A stretch of 64,000 nucleotides of DNA from Gemmiger sp. An194 (GCF_002160145.1 NZ_NFKA01000001.1:62001-126000); one strand, 5' to 3'. Positions 8,922 through 18,332 are shown, counted from the stretch's first letter. Program-made: numbers and translations. The notes: a model not told the origin generated them from the sequence alone.

Positions 8922-10274
8922 TCAGGCGATCTCCTCATGCTCCGGCATGGAAAGGGTGAGCCGCCGCATGGTGATGAAGAAAGCAATGACCAGCGGCACC
9001 GCGCTGCCGCTCCAGGCCATGGGGTTGGCCAGACAGGCACCGGTGAAGCCGAAGGGGCCCACCAGGCAGACCGCGCAGACGCCGCGCATCACCAGCTCCA
9101 TGATTCCGGCGAAGGTGGGCACAAAGCTCTGGCCCAGCCCCTGCAGGGAGTAGCGGAAGATGAACAGCAGTGCCAGCACCCACATGGAGAAGGCGACCAC
9201 GCACAGATAAATATAGGAAAGGCCGGTCACCTGGGCGTCGCGGCCCACAAACAGGATGGCCAGCTGGCGGCCGAAGACCAGGAACACCACACCCATAAAG
9301 ACGGACCAGCTCAGCGCCATGGCGCTGCACTGCAGCACACCGGTGCGGATGCGGTGCAGCTTGCCCGCGCCGTAGTTCTGAGCCACGAAGGTGCCCATGG
9401 CAAGGCCGAAGCTGCACAGAGGCAGGGTGCCCAGGGATTCCAGCTTGTTGGCGGCGGTGAAGGCGGCCACCGCGGTGCTGCCCAGACTGTTCAGGGCGTA
9501 TTGCAGCATCAGTGAGCCGATGGCAATGATGCTGCTCTGGAAGCCCATGGGCAGACCCATCTGCAGATGCCGCAGCACCTCCCGGCGGCTGAGCTTCCAG
9601 TCGGACCGGTGCAGCCGCAGAGCGGGGAAGGCCTTGTGGATGTAGACCACGCAGGCGGCACCGGCCAGCAGCTGGGCGATCACGGTGGCCACGCCCGCGC
9701 CCATTACCCCCAGCGGGGTGTAAAGGATGAGCAGCACATCCAGCAGGATGTTGAGTACGCAGCCCCCCACCAGAAAGGAAAGCGGGGTTTTACTGTCGCC
9801 CAGCGCGCGCAGCACGTTGGACACCACGTTGAACAGCATGGTGGTCGGAATGCCCGCGAAGATCACGATCAGGTAGCGGGTGGCATCCTCTAAAATTTCC
9901 GGTGGGGTCTGCAGCAGGACCAGAAGCTGGCGGGTGCCTGCCATGCTGGCCGCCATGAGCACCAGGCTGATCACGCCGCCCAGCACCAGACTGGCCGCAT
10001 AGCTCTGGCGCACGCCGTCCATTTCTCCCGCGCCGAAGCGCTGGGCGGTGAGGATGGAAAAACCGGCGGACAGGCCCTGGGCAAAGCCGATGATCAGAAA
10101 GGTCAGGCTGCCGGTGCAGCCCACCGCGGCCAGGGCATTCACGCCCAGCATCCGCCCCACGATGAAGGCGTCGGCCATGTTGTAGACCTGCTGGAACAGG
10201 TTGCCGATGAACAGCGGCAGTGCGAACAGCAAAATCAGTTTTGCCGGGGAACCGGCGGTCATGGATTTGGTCAT
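8922..10274 (-). CDS. MATE family efflux transporter
   Basis: A 450-residue, twelve-segment exporter. The N-terminus LILLFALPLFIGNLFQQVYNMADAFIVGR is the classical MATE start, and the two halves repeat the same fold (second half near MGLPMGFQSSIIAIGSLMLQ). The start ATG at 10274 follows GGAGAG by seven bases; two in-frame ATGs further upstream lack a ribosome site. It is not closely related to the exporter at 652-2025, so this is not a recent tandem copy. Likely Na+/H+-driven export of a cationic or organic compound; substrate unknown. Confidence 0.93.
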   Translation of the reverse strand: MTKSMTAGSPAKLILLFALPLFIGNLFQQVYNMADAFIVGRMLGVNALAAVGCTGSLTFLIIGFAQGLSAGFSILTAQRFGAGEMDGVRQSYAASLVLGGVISLVLMAASMAGTRQLLVLLQTPPEILEDATRYLIVIFAGIPTTMLFNVVSNVLRALGDSKTPLSFLVGGCVLNILLDVLLILYTPLGVMGAGVATVIAQLLAGAACVVYIHKAFPALRLHRSDWKLSRREVLRHLQMGLPMGFQSSIIAIGSLMLQYALNSLGSTAVAAFTAANKLESLGTLPLCSFGLAMGTFVAQNYGAGKLHRIRTGVLQCSAMALSWSVFMGVVFLVFGRQLAILFVGRDAQVTGLSYIYLCVVAFSMWVLALLFIFRYSLQGLGQSFVPTFAGIMELVMRGVCAVCLVGPFGFTGACLANPMAWSGSAVPLVIAFFITMRRLTLSMPEHEEIA

Positions 10275-10429
10275 AACAATTCTCTCCATTTGGGTGCGTT
10301 GCAAAAATCAGATCCAGAGTGTTGTGCGAAAACATAACGCCACCTATCATACCGCAGCGGCGGCAAAAGTCAATGCAACTTTTTGAGGATTTTCGACTGA
10401 TTTTCAAAATTAGAAAAGAGCACAAAAAA

Positions 10430-10456
10430 GCCCGTCCACATGGCTTGTGGGCGGGC
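10430..10456 (-). terminator. Terminator of the spoIID-like gene
   Basis: Stem GCCCGTCCACA (10430-10440) with TGTGGGCGGGC (10446-10456), one mismatch; on the minus strand it is followed by six T. Confidence 0.85.
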
Positions 10457-10492
10457 ATTTTGCCACTTGAAAAGGAGAACGAAGCGGAACGA

Positions 10493-11554
10493 TCAGCCGG
10501 GGTATTCCGCAAGGCTGGTGCCGGGAAAATACCAGCTTAAAATCTGCTGGCAGCTCTGACCCTGGGCGGCCATGGCCTGGGCACCGCACTGGCTCAGGCC
10601 CACTCCGTGGCCGTAGCCCAGTGTGGTCACATCGAAACCATCCTCGGTGCGCTGAATGGTAAAGCAGCTGCTGCGCAGCGAAAGGGCGGTGCGCAGCTGG
10701 GTGCCTTTCACAAAGGCCCCGCCCACCTGGATGGTGTCCACGTATCCGGCGGGGGTAAGGCTTGTCTCGCCGAACCAGCCGTCCGCACTGCCGCTCAGGT
10801 CCAGGCCGGAAAACTGAGTGGCCAGCATGTCGTACATCTGCTGGGTGGTGTAGCTCACCGTTTCCTCGTAGCCCTCGGCCAGCTTGTCCAGCGGGGAGTC
10901 CACGCCCTGCAGATAAGGCAGCGCCTCGTTCCACACCAGCTGGCTTGCCTCGGTGCGTCCGTTGCTGATGGCGTGGTAGCAGGCGGCGGCGGGTGCGCCC
11001 TCGTACAAAAGCACCGTGTGCACCAGCGGCTCCAGCAGGGTTTTCAGCCGCTGGTAGTTGGCCTCGTAGTCCTCGCCCCAGTAGCTTTGCAGCACTTCGG
11101 TGGTCATGCAGCCCTGGCGGCGGGCCGGGTCCACCGAGAACCAGGCCCCGCCCAGCGCCTCGGTGTCCGCGTGGTCCCGCTGATACAGCGCGTAGCTGTG
11201 GGCGGCGATTCCCTGAGCCTTCAGTGCCTCGTCCGGCCAGGTGATGGGCATCTCGCTGGCCACCGCCCCGATCATGTACTCCAGCACCGGTATCTCCAGA
11301 ACCTGGCCGGTGGAGGCATTCTGTACCCGGATCACATCCTCTGCCGGGGCAGGGGTCTCGGCGGGCGGAGCGCTGGGGAGCGGTGTGGTGCTTTCGGGGG
11401 AGGAGACAGCGGGCGCAGGCTGGACCTCGGCGGCGTTCTGCCCCAAAGAGGAGGATGCCCCAGCCTGCCCGGCGGCCTGGGGCAGAAGGCTCACCAGCGG
11501 CAGGCAGAAGGTAAGCAGGCAGAACAGCAGGATGGGCAGGATACTTCGTTTCAT
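10493..11554 (-). CDS. spoIID: SpoIID/LytB domain lytic transglycosylase-like protein
   Basis: A 353-residue secreted or membrane-anchored protein. Signal/anchor at residues 4-26, Ser/Pro/Ala-rich linker to about 75, then a SpoIID domain (about 80-350). The core motifs are present: EYMIGAVASEMP near 93-104, the conserved acidic residues in it, and the C-terminal GYGHGVGLSQCGAQAMA (from residue 313). SpoIID cleaves denuded glycan strands and drives engulfment during sporulation; LytB-type relatives modify cell wall elsewhere. AAGGAGG precedes the ATG. No other spoIID-neighbour genes (spoIIQ, murA) lie here, so it may be the sporulation enzyme or a vegetative paralogue; the family call is firm, the symbol less so. 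Confidence 0.88.
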   Translation of the reverse strand: MKRSILPILLFCLLTFCLPLVSLLPQAAGQAGASSSLGQNAAEVQPAPAVSSPESTTPLPSAPPAETPAPAEDVIRVQNASTGQVLEIPVLEYMIGAVASEMPITWPDEALKAQGIAAHSYALYQRDHADTEALGGAWFSVDPARRQGCMTTEVLQSYWGEDYEANYQRLKTLLEPLVHTVLLYEGAPAAACYHAISNGRTEASQLVWNEALPYLQGVDSPLDKLAEGYEETVSYTTQQMYDMLATQFSGLDLSGSADGWFGETSLTPAGYVDTIQVGGAFVKGTQLRTALSLRSSCFTIQRTEDGFDVTTLGYGHGVGLSQCGAQAMAAQGQSCQQILSWYFPGTSLAEYPG

Positions 11555-11735
11555 GGCATTGGACCTCCTTGGCGGCGCGGCGGCAGTTTCCGCACTTGCT
11601 TTTTCGTTGTAAAGTGTGTAAGATTAAACATAAACCACCGGTGGGAACGGGTGGTTTTCAGAATAACGGCCCCGGGGCGCAAAGCGCGCCGAAGCAGGCC
11701 GTTTGACAAATTCGGATCAGAGGGGGAAGGGGGCC

Positions 11736-13088
11736 ATGGCCCAGCAGTCTTCCGGTATGGAATTTTTATGCCGGGAATATTTGAAAAATAACTACATCGA
11801 CCCGGAGACCAGTGAGCGTCTGGGGGTCAAGCGGGGCCTGCGCAACCCGGACGGTACCGGTGTGCTGGCGGGCCTGACCAACATCTGTGATGTTGTGGGC
11901 TACGAAAAAGGCCCGGCGGGCGAGGTCATCCCCACTCCGGGCCGGCTGATCTACCGGGGCGTGGATCTGAACGAGCTGGTGCGGGAGGCCTACGAGCACG
12001 ACCGCTTCATTTTTGAGGAGGTCAGCTGGCTGCTTTTGTTCGGCAGCCTGCCCAAAAAGAGCGAGCTGGAGCAGTTCCAGCAGATCATCGCCGAGCACCA
12101 CAACCTGCCCGAGCACTTCATCGAGAACGTGCTGCTGCGCTCGCCCAGCCCCAATATTATGAATAAGATGGCCCGCAGCGTGCTCTCGCTCTACAGCTAC
12201 GACGAGCGCCCCGAGGACCTGAGCCTGGAAAACCTGATGGAGCAGTCCATCAACCTGATCGCCGGGCTGCCCACCATCATGGTGAACGCCTACCAGCTCA
12301 AGCGCCGGGTGTACGACAAGCAGAGCATGTTCTTCCACCCGCCCACGCCGGGGCAGAGCACCGCCGAGCACATCCTCTCCACCTACCGGGCGGACCAGAA
12401 GTTCACCCACGAGGAGGCAAAGCTGCTGGATCTGTGCCTGCTGGTCCACGCGGACCACGGCGGCGGCAACAACTCCGCCTTCACCTGCCGGGTGCTGTCC
12501 AGCTCCGGCACCGATACCTATTCGGCCATTGCGGCGGCCATCGGCAGCCTGAAGGGCCCCAAGCACGGCGGCGCAAACCTGAAGGTGATGGAGCAGCTGG
12601 AATACCTGAAGGCCGGTGTGGAGAATTACCGGGACGAGGACGAGGTGCGGGAATTTCTGCGCCGGATCATCCGCAAGCAGGCGGGCGACGGCAGCGGCCT
12701 GATCTACGGCATGGGCCATGCCATCTACACCATCAGCGATCCCCGTGCCGTGGTGCTGCGCCAGAAGGCGGAGAAGCTGGCGGTGGAAAAGGGCTTCGAG
12801 GAGGAGTTTCGCCTGCTGTGCCTGGTGGAAAAGCTGGGTCCCCAGGTGTTTGCCGAGGAAAAGGGCAACAAGACCGTGTGCGCCAACGTGGACCTGTACA
12901 GCGGCCTGATCTACAAGATGCTGGGCATCAGCCAGGATCTTTACACCCCCCTGTTTGCCATCAGCCGCATTCCGGGCTGGTGCGCCCACCGCATTGAAGA
13001 GGTGGTGTTCGCCAACCGGATCATCCGCCCGGCCTACAAGTACCTGGGCGTGCGGCAGAAATACAAAACATTAGAGGAACGCGGATGA
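11736..13088 (+). CDS. gltA: Citrate synthase
   Basis: About 450 residues, condensing oxaloacetate and acetyl-CoA to citrate for glutamate supply. The active-site blocks are present: LVHADHGGGNNSAFTCRV with the catalytic His, GSLKGPKHGGAN, GMGHAIYTISDPRA with the second His, and the C-terminal RIPGWCAHRIEE with the CoA/oxaloacetate-binding Arg. The Gly-Gly insertion and length match the branch of clostridial citrate synthases around 450 residues rather than the 370-residue Bacillus type. The ATG at 11736 is preceded by a G-rich AGGGGG site; an upstream in-frame TTG has none. Its stop overlaps the next gene by four bases (ATGA), so the two are translationally coupled. Confidence 0.95.
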   Translation: MAQQSSGMEFLCREYLKNNYIDPETSERLGVKRGLRNPDGTGVLAGLTNICDVVGYEKGPAGEVIPTPGRLIYRGVDLNELVREAYEHDRFIFEEVSWLLLFGSLPKKSELEQFQQIIAEHHNLPEHFIENVLLRSPSPNIMNKMARSVLSLYSYDERPEDLSLENLMEQSINLIAGLPTIMVNAYQLKRRVYDKQSMFFHPPTPGQSTAEHILSTYRADQKFTHEEAKLLDLCLLVHADHGGGNNSAFTCRVLSSSGTDTYSAIAAAIGSLKGPKHGGANLKVMEQLEYLKAGVENYRDEDEVREFLRRIIRKQAGDGSGLIYGMGHAIYTISDPRAVVLRQKAEKLAVEKGFEEEFRLLCLVEKLGPQVFAEEKGNKTVCANVDLYSGLIYKMLGISQDLYTPLFAISRIPGWCAHRIEEVVFANRIIRPAYKYLGVRQKYKTLEERG

Positions 13089-13858
13089 AACGAATTGCAA
13101 CGATTTTATTGCTTCTGGTCTGCGCGGCGGCAGGTGCCGTGCGCTGGCTGGATGTGATGTACTACACCGATCTTGCCACCGGCTTTGTGACCTGGGGCAG
13201 CTACCTGTGGCGCTATGCGCTGGCGGGCGGCGTGCTGGTGCTGCTGTGGCTGGCGGGCTGGATGATCCCCAAAACCAGCACCGCGCTGAAGGGCCAGAGC
13301 ACGGCTCAGGGCATGCTGGCACTGCTGTGCGGCGTGGGCTTTGCCGCGCTGGGCGGGGTGTATCTGGCGGCCTTTGATGAGATGGGCCGGTTCGAGCTGG
13401 CGCTGGCGGTGCTGTATCTGGTGAGCGGCGTGTGGATGCTGCTGCTGGGCCGCAGCCGGTTCACGCCGGAATTTGAGGCTCCCACCGGCAGCGCGCTGTT
13501 CGGCGTTGCGGGCACACTGGCGCTCTACCTGCTCACCATCAAGCGGTTTGGTCTGGCTCCCACCGGAATCGCGCGGGTGAACACCACTCTGGAGGCCCTG
13601 GCGGCGCTGGTGGCGCTGCTGTTCTGCACGGCTCAGCTGAAAAGCGCCTACATCCCCGGCGGCAAGAGCGCCCGGTGGATCTGGCTCAGCGGCATGGCGG
13701 CCTTCCTGTTCTGCACCTGCCTGGCACTGCCCAGCGCCGTGTGGACCTGGCTGCAGGGCCAGAGCGCGCTGCGCGGCATGGTCGAGGGCGTGTGCCTGGC
13801 TCTGGTGGGCCTGATGGGCGCGGTCTACGCGCTCACTGTGTCCAGCGAAGAGAAGTAA
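13085..13858 (+). CDS. Eight-segment membrane protein coupled to citrate synthase
   Basis: A 257-residue protein, almost entirely hydrophobic, with about eight predicted membrane helices separated by short loops and no motif I recognise. Its ATG overlaps the TGA of the citrate synthase gene, and the unit ends in a strong terminator, so it is the second gene of a two-gene operon. Whether it has anything to do with citrate is unknown; co-expression is the only link. Confidence 0.8.
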   Translation: MKRIATILLLLVCAAAGAVRWLDVMYYTDLATGFVTWGSYLWRYALAGGVLVLLWLAGWMIPKTSTALKGQSTAQGMLALLCGVGFAALGGVYLAAFDEMGRFELALAVLYLVSGVWMLLLGRSRFTPEFEAPTGSALFGVAGTLALYLLTIKRFGLAPTGIARVNTTLEALAALVALLFCTAQLKSAYIPGGKSARWIWLSGMAAFLFCTCLALPSAVWTWLQGQSALRGMVEGVCLALVGLMGAVYALTVSSEEK

Positions 13859-13872
13859 CGTGTGAAAAAGAA

Positions 13873-13915
13873 CCCGCCGGATTCGGAATTTTCCAATCCG
13901 GCGGGCCTTTTTTGT
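13873..13915 (+). terminator. Terminator of the citrate synthase operon
   Basis: Perfect 11-bp stem (13873-13883 with 13895-13905), then CC and a run of six T. Confidence 0.88.
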
Positions 13916-13934
13916 GTAAATCCTGCCAAACCTA

Positions 13935-13943
13935 TGGTATAAT
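13935..13943 (+). promoter_or_regulatory. Extended -10 promoter of the sulfite/nitrite reductase-like gene
   Basis: TGG followed by TATAAT (13938-13943), 54 bases before the start codon and just after the previous terminator. Confidence 0.55.
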
Positions 13944-13996
13944 AACTTTTCAAACCGCTCCGCTCAGGGGCGGTGAGCTGAACAAAGGAGAGGCAT

Positions 13997-15532
13997 ATGA
14001 ACGATATGATGGCCGCCTTCCGGGCGGATTTGAAGGGCTTTGACGAAGCCACACGTGATTTTTATACCGGCAATATGAGCAAGCAGGAGTACAAGGGCAT
14101 CTCCGGCGGCTTCGGCAGCTATTCCGAAAAGGGCGGCCAGAAGGGGATGATCCGCCTGCGGATGACCGCCGGCCGCGTGACCAAGGAAAAGCTGGCCTTT
14201 GTGGTGGAGACCACCGAGCGGCTGAACATTGACCTGATCAAGCTGACCACCTGCGAGACGGTGCAGCTGCACCATCTGACCGGCCGCCAGATTCTGGACG
14301 TGGCGGGAAAGGCTCTGGATGCGGGCATCGTCTGCCGGGGCGGCGGCGGTGACCACCCCCGCAACGTGATGGCGCCGCCTCTGTCCGGCGTGCTGCCCGG
14401 CGAGAGCTTCGACGTGATCCCCTATGCGGAGATGACCGCAGATTATCTGTTGAGCCTGCTGTACGATATCCGGATGCCCCGCAAGCTGAAGGTGGGCTTT
14501 GCCAACCATGAAACCAACACGGCCCACGTCACCATGCGGGACCTGGGCTTTGTGGCCGAGGCGGACGGCTGCTTCTCGGTATACATCGCCGGCGGTATGG
14601 GCCCCAACCCCCGCATGGGCCTGAAGGTGGCCGAGCATGTGCCCGGCGGTGAGCTGCTGTATTACGTGAAGGCCATGGTGGACACCTTCCTGGCCCACGG
14701 CAACTATGAGCAGCGGGCCAAGGCCCGCACCCGCTACATGCAGGAGGCCCTGGGCGAGGAGGGTCTGCGCCAGGCCTATAACCAGGCTCTGGAGGCTGCG
14801 AAAGCCGCCGGTGGGCTGGACCGGCAGGTGGAGAAGCGCCCGGTGACCAAGCAGGGCGAGGGCAGCATCAGCGGCAAGCGGATCATCGCCCAAAAGCAGG
14901 CGGGCCTGTTCGCGGTGAGCTATCATCCCCTGGGCGGCACTCCCAGCCGCCAGACTCTGCGGGCGCTGCTGGATACCATCCAGCCCATGGAGCAGGTGGA
15001 GGTGCGTCTGGGCGCGGACGGCACCATGTACGTGATCAACTGCACCGCCGCCGAGGCGGAAAAGGTGCTGGCCGTCACCGAGGACGGCGCGCGCACCCGA
15101 TTTGAGCATTCGGTGGCCTGCATCGGCGCTGCGGTCTGCCAGCAGGGCGTGCGGGATTCCCAGGCGCTGTACCACGCCTGTGTGAAGGCTGCCCGCGAGG
15201 CAAACCTGCCGGACGGCGCGCTGCCGGTGATCCACATTTCCGGCTGTCCCTCCTCCTGCGGCACCCATCAGGTGGGCGCCCTGGGCTTCCACGGCGGCGT
15301 GAAGCTGGTGGACAAAAAGCCCCACCCCGCCTTCACCCTGCATGTGAACGGCAGCGCCCGGATGGGCGAGGAGCGCTTCGGCGAGAGCTGGGGCGTGATC
15401 TTTGAGGAGCGCATCCCGGAATTCCTGGTGGCGCTGGGCCGCAAGGTGGCCGATACCGGCCTTTCCTTCGAGGAATGGCTGCCCTCCCACGAGGCCGAGC
15501 TGCGCGCCCTGGCGGCGGAGTATCTGGTCTGA
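13997..15532 (+). CDS. Nitrite/sulfite reductase-like siroheme [4Fe-4S] protein
   Basis: A 511-residue protein with the twofold-repeated layout of assimilatory siroheme reductases: ferredoxin-like half-domain at about 50-120, first siroheme/cluster domain, linker at about 260-290, then the second ferredoxin-like half (about 305-365) and the metal centre. The four cluster ligands are intact: C375 and C381 (C-x5-C in ACIGAAVC) and C417 and C421 (C-x3-C in GCPSSC). It reduces sulfite or nitrite by six electrons, probably from ferredoxin since no flavin or NAD domain is present. AAAGGAG precedes the ATG. It stands alone; no siroheme synthesis, ferredoxin or sulfate genes are beside it, so the substrate is open. 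Confidence 0.88.
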   Translation: MNDMMAAFRADLKGFDEATRDFYTGNMSKQEYKGISGGFGSYSEKGGQKGMIRLRMTAGRVTKEKLAFVVETTERLNIDLIKLTTCETVQLHHLTGRQILDVAGKALDAGIVCRGGGGDHPRNVMAPPLSGVLPGESFDVIPYAEMTADYLLSLLYDIRMPRKLKVGFANHETNTAHVTMRDLGFVAEADGCFSVYIAGGMGPNPRMGLKVAEHVPGGELLYYVKAMVDTFLAHGNYEQRAKARTRYMQEALGEEGLRQAYNQALEAAKAAGGLDRQVEKRPVTKQGEGSISGKRIIAQKQAGLFAVSYHPLGGTPSRQTLRALLDTIQPMEQVEVRLGADGTMYVINCTAAEAEKVLAVTEDGARTRFEHSVACIGAAVCQQGVRDSQALYHACVKAAREANLPDGALPVIHISGCPSSCGTHQVGALGFHGGVKLVDKKPHPAFTLHVNGSARMGEERFGESWGVIFEERIPEFLVALGRKVADTGLSFEEWLPSHEAELRALAAEYLV

Positions 15533-15557
15533 GCCGGCGAAAAAATGCAACAAAATA

Positions 15558-15590
15558 CCCCGGATGGCAGCTGCCATCCGGGGCATTTTT
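15558..15590 (+). terminator. Terminator after the siroheme reductase-like gene
   Basis: A 26-base perfect palindrome (13-bp arms, 15558-15583), extended by AAAAATGC/GCATTTTT outside, ending in five T. Confidence 0.85.
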
Positions 15591-15665
15591 GCATAGTTGG
15601 CAAAAAATGGGCGAAAAGCTTGTGGGATGTGCCGAAACTTACGCCGGTATGAACCTGCTGCCCGG

Positions 15666-15674
15666 TGGTATAAT
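15666..15674 (+). promoter_or_regulatory. Extended -10 promoter of the polyphosphate:AMP phosphotransferase gene
   Basis: TGG plus TATAAT (15669-15674), 88 bases upstream of the start. Confidence 0.5.
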
Positions 15675-15762
15675 GAAAGAAAACGGCGGACAGTGGGCAA
15701 TCTCCCGCGCCGCCCGCAGCGCCCGGTAAAGTGTCCGGGCAGGGAAATGAGAGGTGTGCAAC

Positions 15763-17235
15763 ATGTTGAAAACCTGGGTACGGCCCGCGCGGCCGGAGGA
15801 GAGCGAATGCAAGCAGCGGCTGGATGCCGCCCGTGACCGGCTGGAAGCTTTGCAGCTGGAGGTGAAGGCCGCCGGCCTGCCGGTGCTGGTGCTGGTGGAG
15901 GGCTGGGGCGCCGCGGGCAAGGGCAGCATGCTGGGGCGGATCATCCAAAACATCGACCCCCGGTTTTTCACGGTGACCAGCATGTCCGCCCCCACGCCGG
16001 AGGAGGGGCGCTACCCCTTTTTGCACCGGTATGTGAAGGCCATTCCCGAGGCGGGCAAGTTTGCCTTTCTGGATTCCGGCTGGATGGACCAGGTGGTGAA
16101 GGAGCGGCTGCGGGGCGAGCTGGAGGGCCAGGCCTACGCCCGGCGGCTGCAGAGCGTGCTGCGCTTTGAGCGCCAGCTCACCGACAACGGCTATCTGGTG
16201 CTCAAGCTGTTTTTGCAGATCAGCCGCAAGGAGCAGAAAAAGCGGCTGGAGGCTCTGGCCGCCGACCCGGACACCGCCTGGCGGGTGAGCGCCAACGACC
16301 GCTGGCAGAACAAGCACTATGAGGAGTGCGAGGATGTGTTCGACGATTACCTGCGGGCCACCAATCTGCCCGGCGCGCCCTGGTACATCATTGACGCGAA
16401 GGACAAAAAGTGGTGCGAGCTGCAGATGCTGGAGACCCTGTGCAGCGCCATCGACACCGCCCGCAAGAACGCGGCGCTGGCGGTGCCCCTTTTGCAGAAT
16501 ACCTTCCCGCTGGTGTCCATGCCCAAGCTGGCGCAGGTGGACCTTTCCCAAAGCCTGACCGACGAGGAATATGACGCCCGCCGCAAGGCCCTGCAGAAGC
16601 GGCTGACCGTTCTGCACAACCGCACCTACCGCAAAAAGGTGCCGGTGATCATCGTGTACGAGGGCTGGGACGCCGCGGGCAAGGGCGGCAACATTCGGCG
16701 GGTCACCGCCGCGCTGGACCCCCGAGGCTATCAGGTGAATCCCATCGCCAGCCCCGAGCCCCACGAAAAGGCCCGGCATTACCTGTGGCGGTTCTGGACC
16801 CGCCTGCCCAAAACCGGCCACATTGCCATCTTCGACCGCAGCTGGTACGGCCGGGTGCTGGTGGAGCGGATCGAGGGCTTCTGCACCGAGAATGACTGGC
16901 AGCGGGCCTATAACGAGATCAACGAGTTCGAGGCCGAGCTGGCCGACTGGGGCGCAGTGATCCTGAAATTCTGGGTCCACATCGACCCGGCCACCCAGCT
17001 GGAGCGGTTCCAAAGCCGCCAGAACACCCCGGAGAAGCAGTGGAAGATCACCGACGAGGACTGGCGCAACCGGGAAAAATGGCCCGCTTACGAGCAGGCG
17101 GTGGATGAGATGCTGCAGAAGACCAGTACCCAGAAGGCCCCCTGGCACATCCTGCCCTCGTGCGACAAAAAATATGCCCGCGTCAAAGCCCTGGAGATCA
17201 TTGTGGATACCCTGGAAAAGGCGCTGGGCGACTGA
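15763..17235 (+). CDS. pap: Polyphosphate:AMP phosphotransferase (tandem PPK2 domains)
   Basis: A 490-residue protein of two PPK2 domains in tandem, the layout of class II enzymes that make ADP from AMP and polyphosphate. The N-domain has P-loop GWGAAGKGS (47-55) and a Walker-B-like segment FLDSGWMDQ around D104. The C-domain has GWDAAGKGG (from G301) and the canonical FDRSWYGRV around D358. As in known two-domain enzymes, the C-domain keeps the full catalytic set while the N-domain departs from it (DSGWM for DRSWY), so catalysis is expected in the C-half. The ATG at 15763 fits GAGAGG better than the GTG nine bases upstream. Monocistronic, between its own promoter and terminator. Confidence 0.92.
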   Translation: MLKTWVRPARPEESECKQRLDAARDRLEALQLEVKAAGLPVLVLVEGWGAAGKGSMLGRIIQNIDPRFFTVTSMSAPTPEEGRYPFLHRYVKAIPEAGKFAFLDSGWMDQVVKERLRGELEGQAYARRLQSVLRFERQLTDNGYLVLKLFLQISRKEQKKRLEALAADPDTAWRVSANDRWQNKHYEECEDVFDDYLRATNLPGAPWYIIDAKDKKWCELQMLETLCSAIDTARKNAALAVPLLQNTFPLVSMPKLAQVDLSQSLTDEEYDARRKALQKRLTVLHNRTYRKKVPVIIVYEGWDAAGKGGNIRRVTAALDPRGYQVNPIASPEPHEKARHYLWRFWTRLPKTGHIAIFDRSWYGRVLVERIEGFCTENDWQRAYNEINEFEAELADWGAVILKFWVHIDPATQLERFQSRQNTPEKQWKITDEDWRNREKWPAYEQAVDEMLQKTSTQKAPWHILPSCDKKYARVKALEIIVDTLEKALGD

Positions 17236-17255
17236 CCGCTTGCGGAGCACACAGA

Positions 17256-17298
17256 AAAAATGCCCCTTCGACTGTTTTGCCGAAGGGGCATTTTTCGT
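17256..17298. terminator. Bidirectional terminator between pap and asparaginase
   Basis: 15-bp stem (17256-17270 with 17281-17295) with A-run before and T-run after, usable in both directions by the two convergent genes. Confidence 0.9.
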
Positions 17299-17312
17299 AT
17301 GTTCAGGCGGAT

Positions 17313-18332
17313 TTACCGGGCGCTGGTCAGCTCGCCCCGCAGGTCCTGCTCCATCCAGTGCTTGATGGTGTCCCGGTCGTAGCCCTTGCTGAACAGGTAG
17401 TACAGCTTTGCCACGGCGGCTTCGGTGGTCATGTCCAGGCCGCTCACCGCACCGGCGGCCTTCAGGCCGCTGCTGGTGGCGTAGGTACCGATGTGCACCG
17501 CGCCCTGGGGGCACTGGCTGCACACCGTGAGGATGGTGCCGTGGGCGAAGGCCTTCTGGATCAGCGGCAGCAGTGCACCGTCGTAGTCCGGAATGTTGCC
17601 CGCGCCGAAGGTCTCCAGCACGATGCCCTGCAGCTTCTCGGTCAGGATCGAGTCGAACAGCTCGAACTGGATGCCCGGGAATACCTTCAATACGCCGATG
17701 GGCACGTTCTCCAGCTTTGCCAGCTGCAAGGGGCCGTTCACCCGGGGTGCGCCGATGGCGCTTTTGTTGTAGCGGATGTCCACCCCGGCGGTGGCCAGCG
17801 GCGGATAGTTGGGGGAGGAGAAGGCCTGCAGGCCGTCCGCCGAGCTCTTCACCGCCCGGTTGCCCCGCAGCAGCTGACCGCCGAAATAAAGGCTCACCTC
17901 GTTCACCACGCCCTCGGCTGCAATGAGCAGGCTGGTGATCAGATTGTCCCGCCCGTCGCTGCGCAGCTGGCACAGCGGGATCTGGCTGCCGGTAAGCACC
18001 ACCGGCTTGTCCAGATTTTCCAGCATGAAGCTCAGCGCCGAAGCGGTGTAGGCCATGGTGTCGGTGCCGTGCAGCACCACAAAGCCGTCGAACTGGTGGT
18101 ACCGGTCCGCGATGGCCTGGCCGATGGCGCACCACTCGTGCACTGTGATGTTGGAGGAATCCAGCAGCGGGTCCATCTCCACCAGCTCCCAGTCCGGCAT
18201 ATCCGGGCTGGTCAGCTCAGGAATGGTGGCCAGCCCGCCCGCAAAGCAGCCCGGCTTGGGCGCGTAGCCCTGCTCGCCGGGCATCATGCCGATGGTGCCG
18301 CCGGTATATAAGATGCAGATGCGTTTTTTCAT
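17313..18332 (-). CDS. ansA: Type I (cytoplasmic-type) L-asparaginase
   Basis: A 339-residue enzyme that hydrolyses asparagine to aspartate and ammonia. It has both catalytic triad regions: YTGGTIGMMPG (first Thr near residue 11) and VLHGTDTMAYTASAL (Thr/Asp near 88-90), plus TGSQIPL with the conserved site downstream. There is no signal peptide, which points to the cytoplasmic AnsA type rather than the secreted type. The ATG at 18332 follows GGGGG with good spacing. It faces pap across a shared terminator. Upstream lies the ATPase-domain protein on the same strand, about 90 bases away. Confidence 0.95.
   Translation of the reverse strand: MKKRICILYTGGTIGMMPGEQGYAPKPGCFAGGLATIPELTSPDMPDWELVEMDPLLDSSNITVHEWCAIGQAIADRYHQFDGFVVLHGTDTMAYTASALSFMLENLDKPVVLTGSQIPLCQLRSDGRDNLITSLLIAAEGVVNEVSLYFGGQLLRGNRAVKSSADGLQAFSSPNYPPLATAGVDIRYNKSAIGAPRVNGPLQLAKLENVPIGVLKVFPGIQFELFDSILTEKLQGIVLETFGAGNIPDYDGALLPLIQKAFAHGTILTVCSQCPQGAVHIGTYATSSGLKAAGAVSGLDMTTEAAVAKLYYLFSKGYDRDTIKHWMEQDLRGELTSAR

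Noticed and set aside
15268-18135. A 955-codon open minus-strand frame opposite the siroheme reductase, pap and asparaginase genes
   Set aside because: It crosses three real genes and their terminators, has no ribosome site or domain, and GC-rich codon bias readily leaves antisense frames open. Its last part shares frame with none of the true genes.
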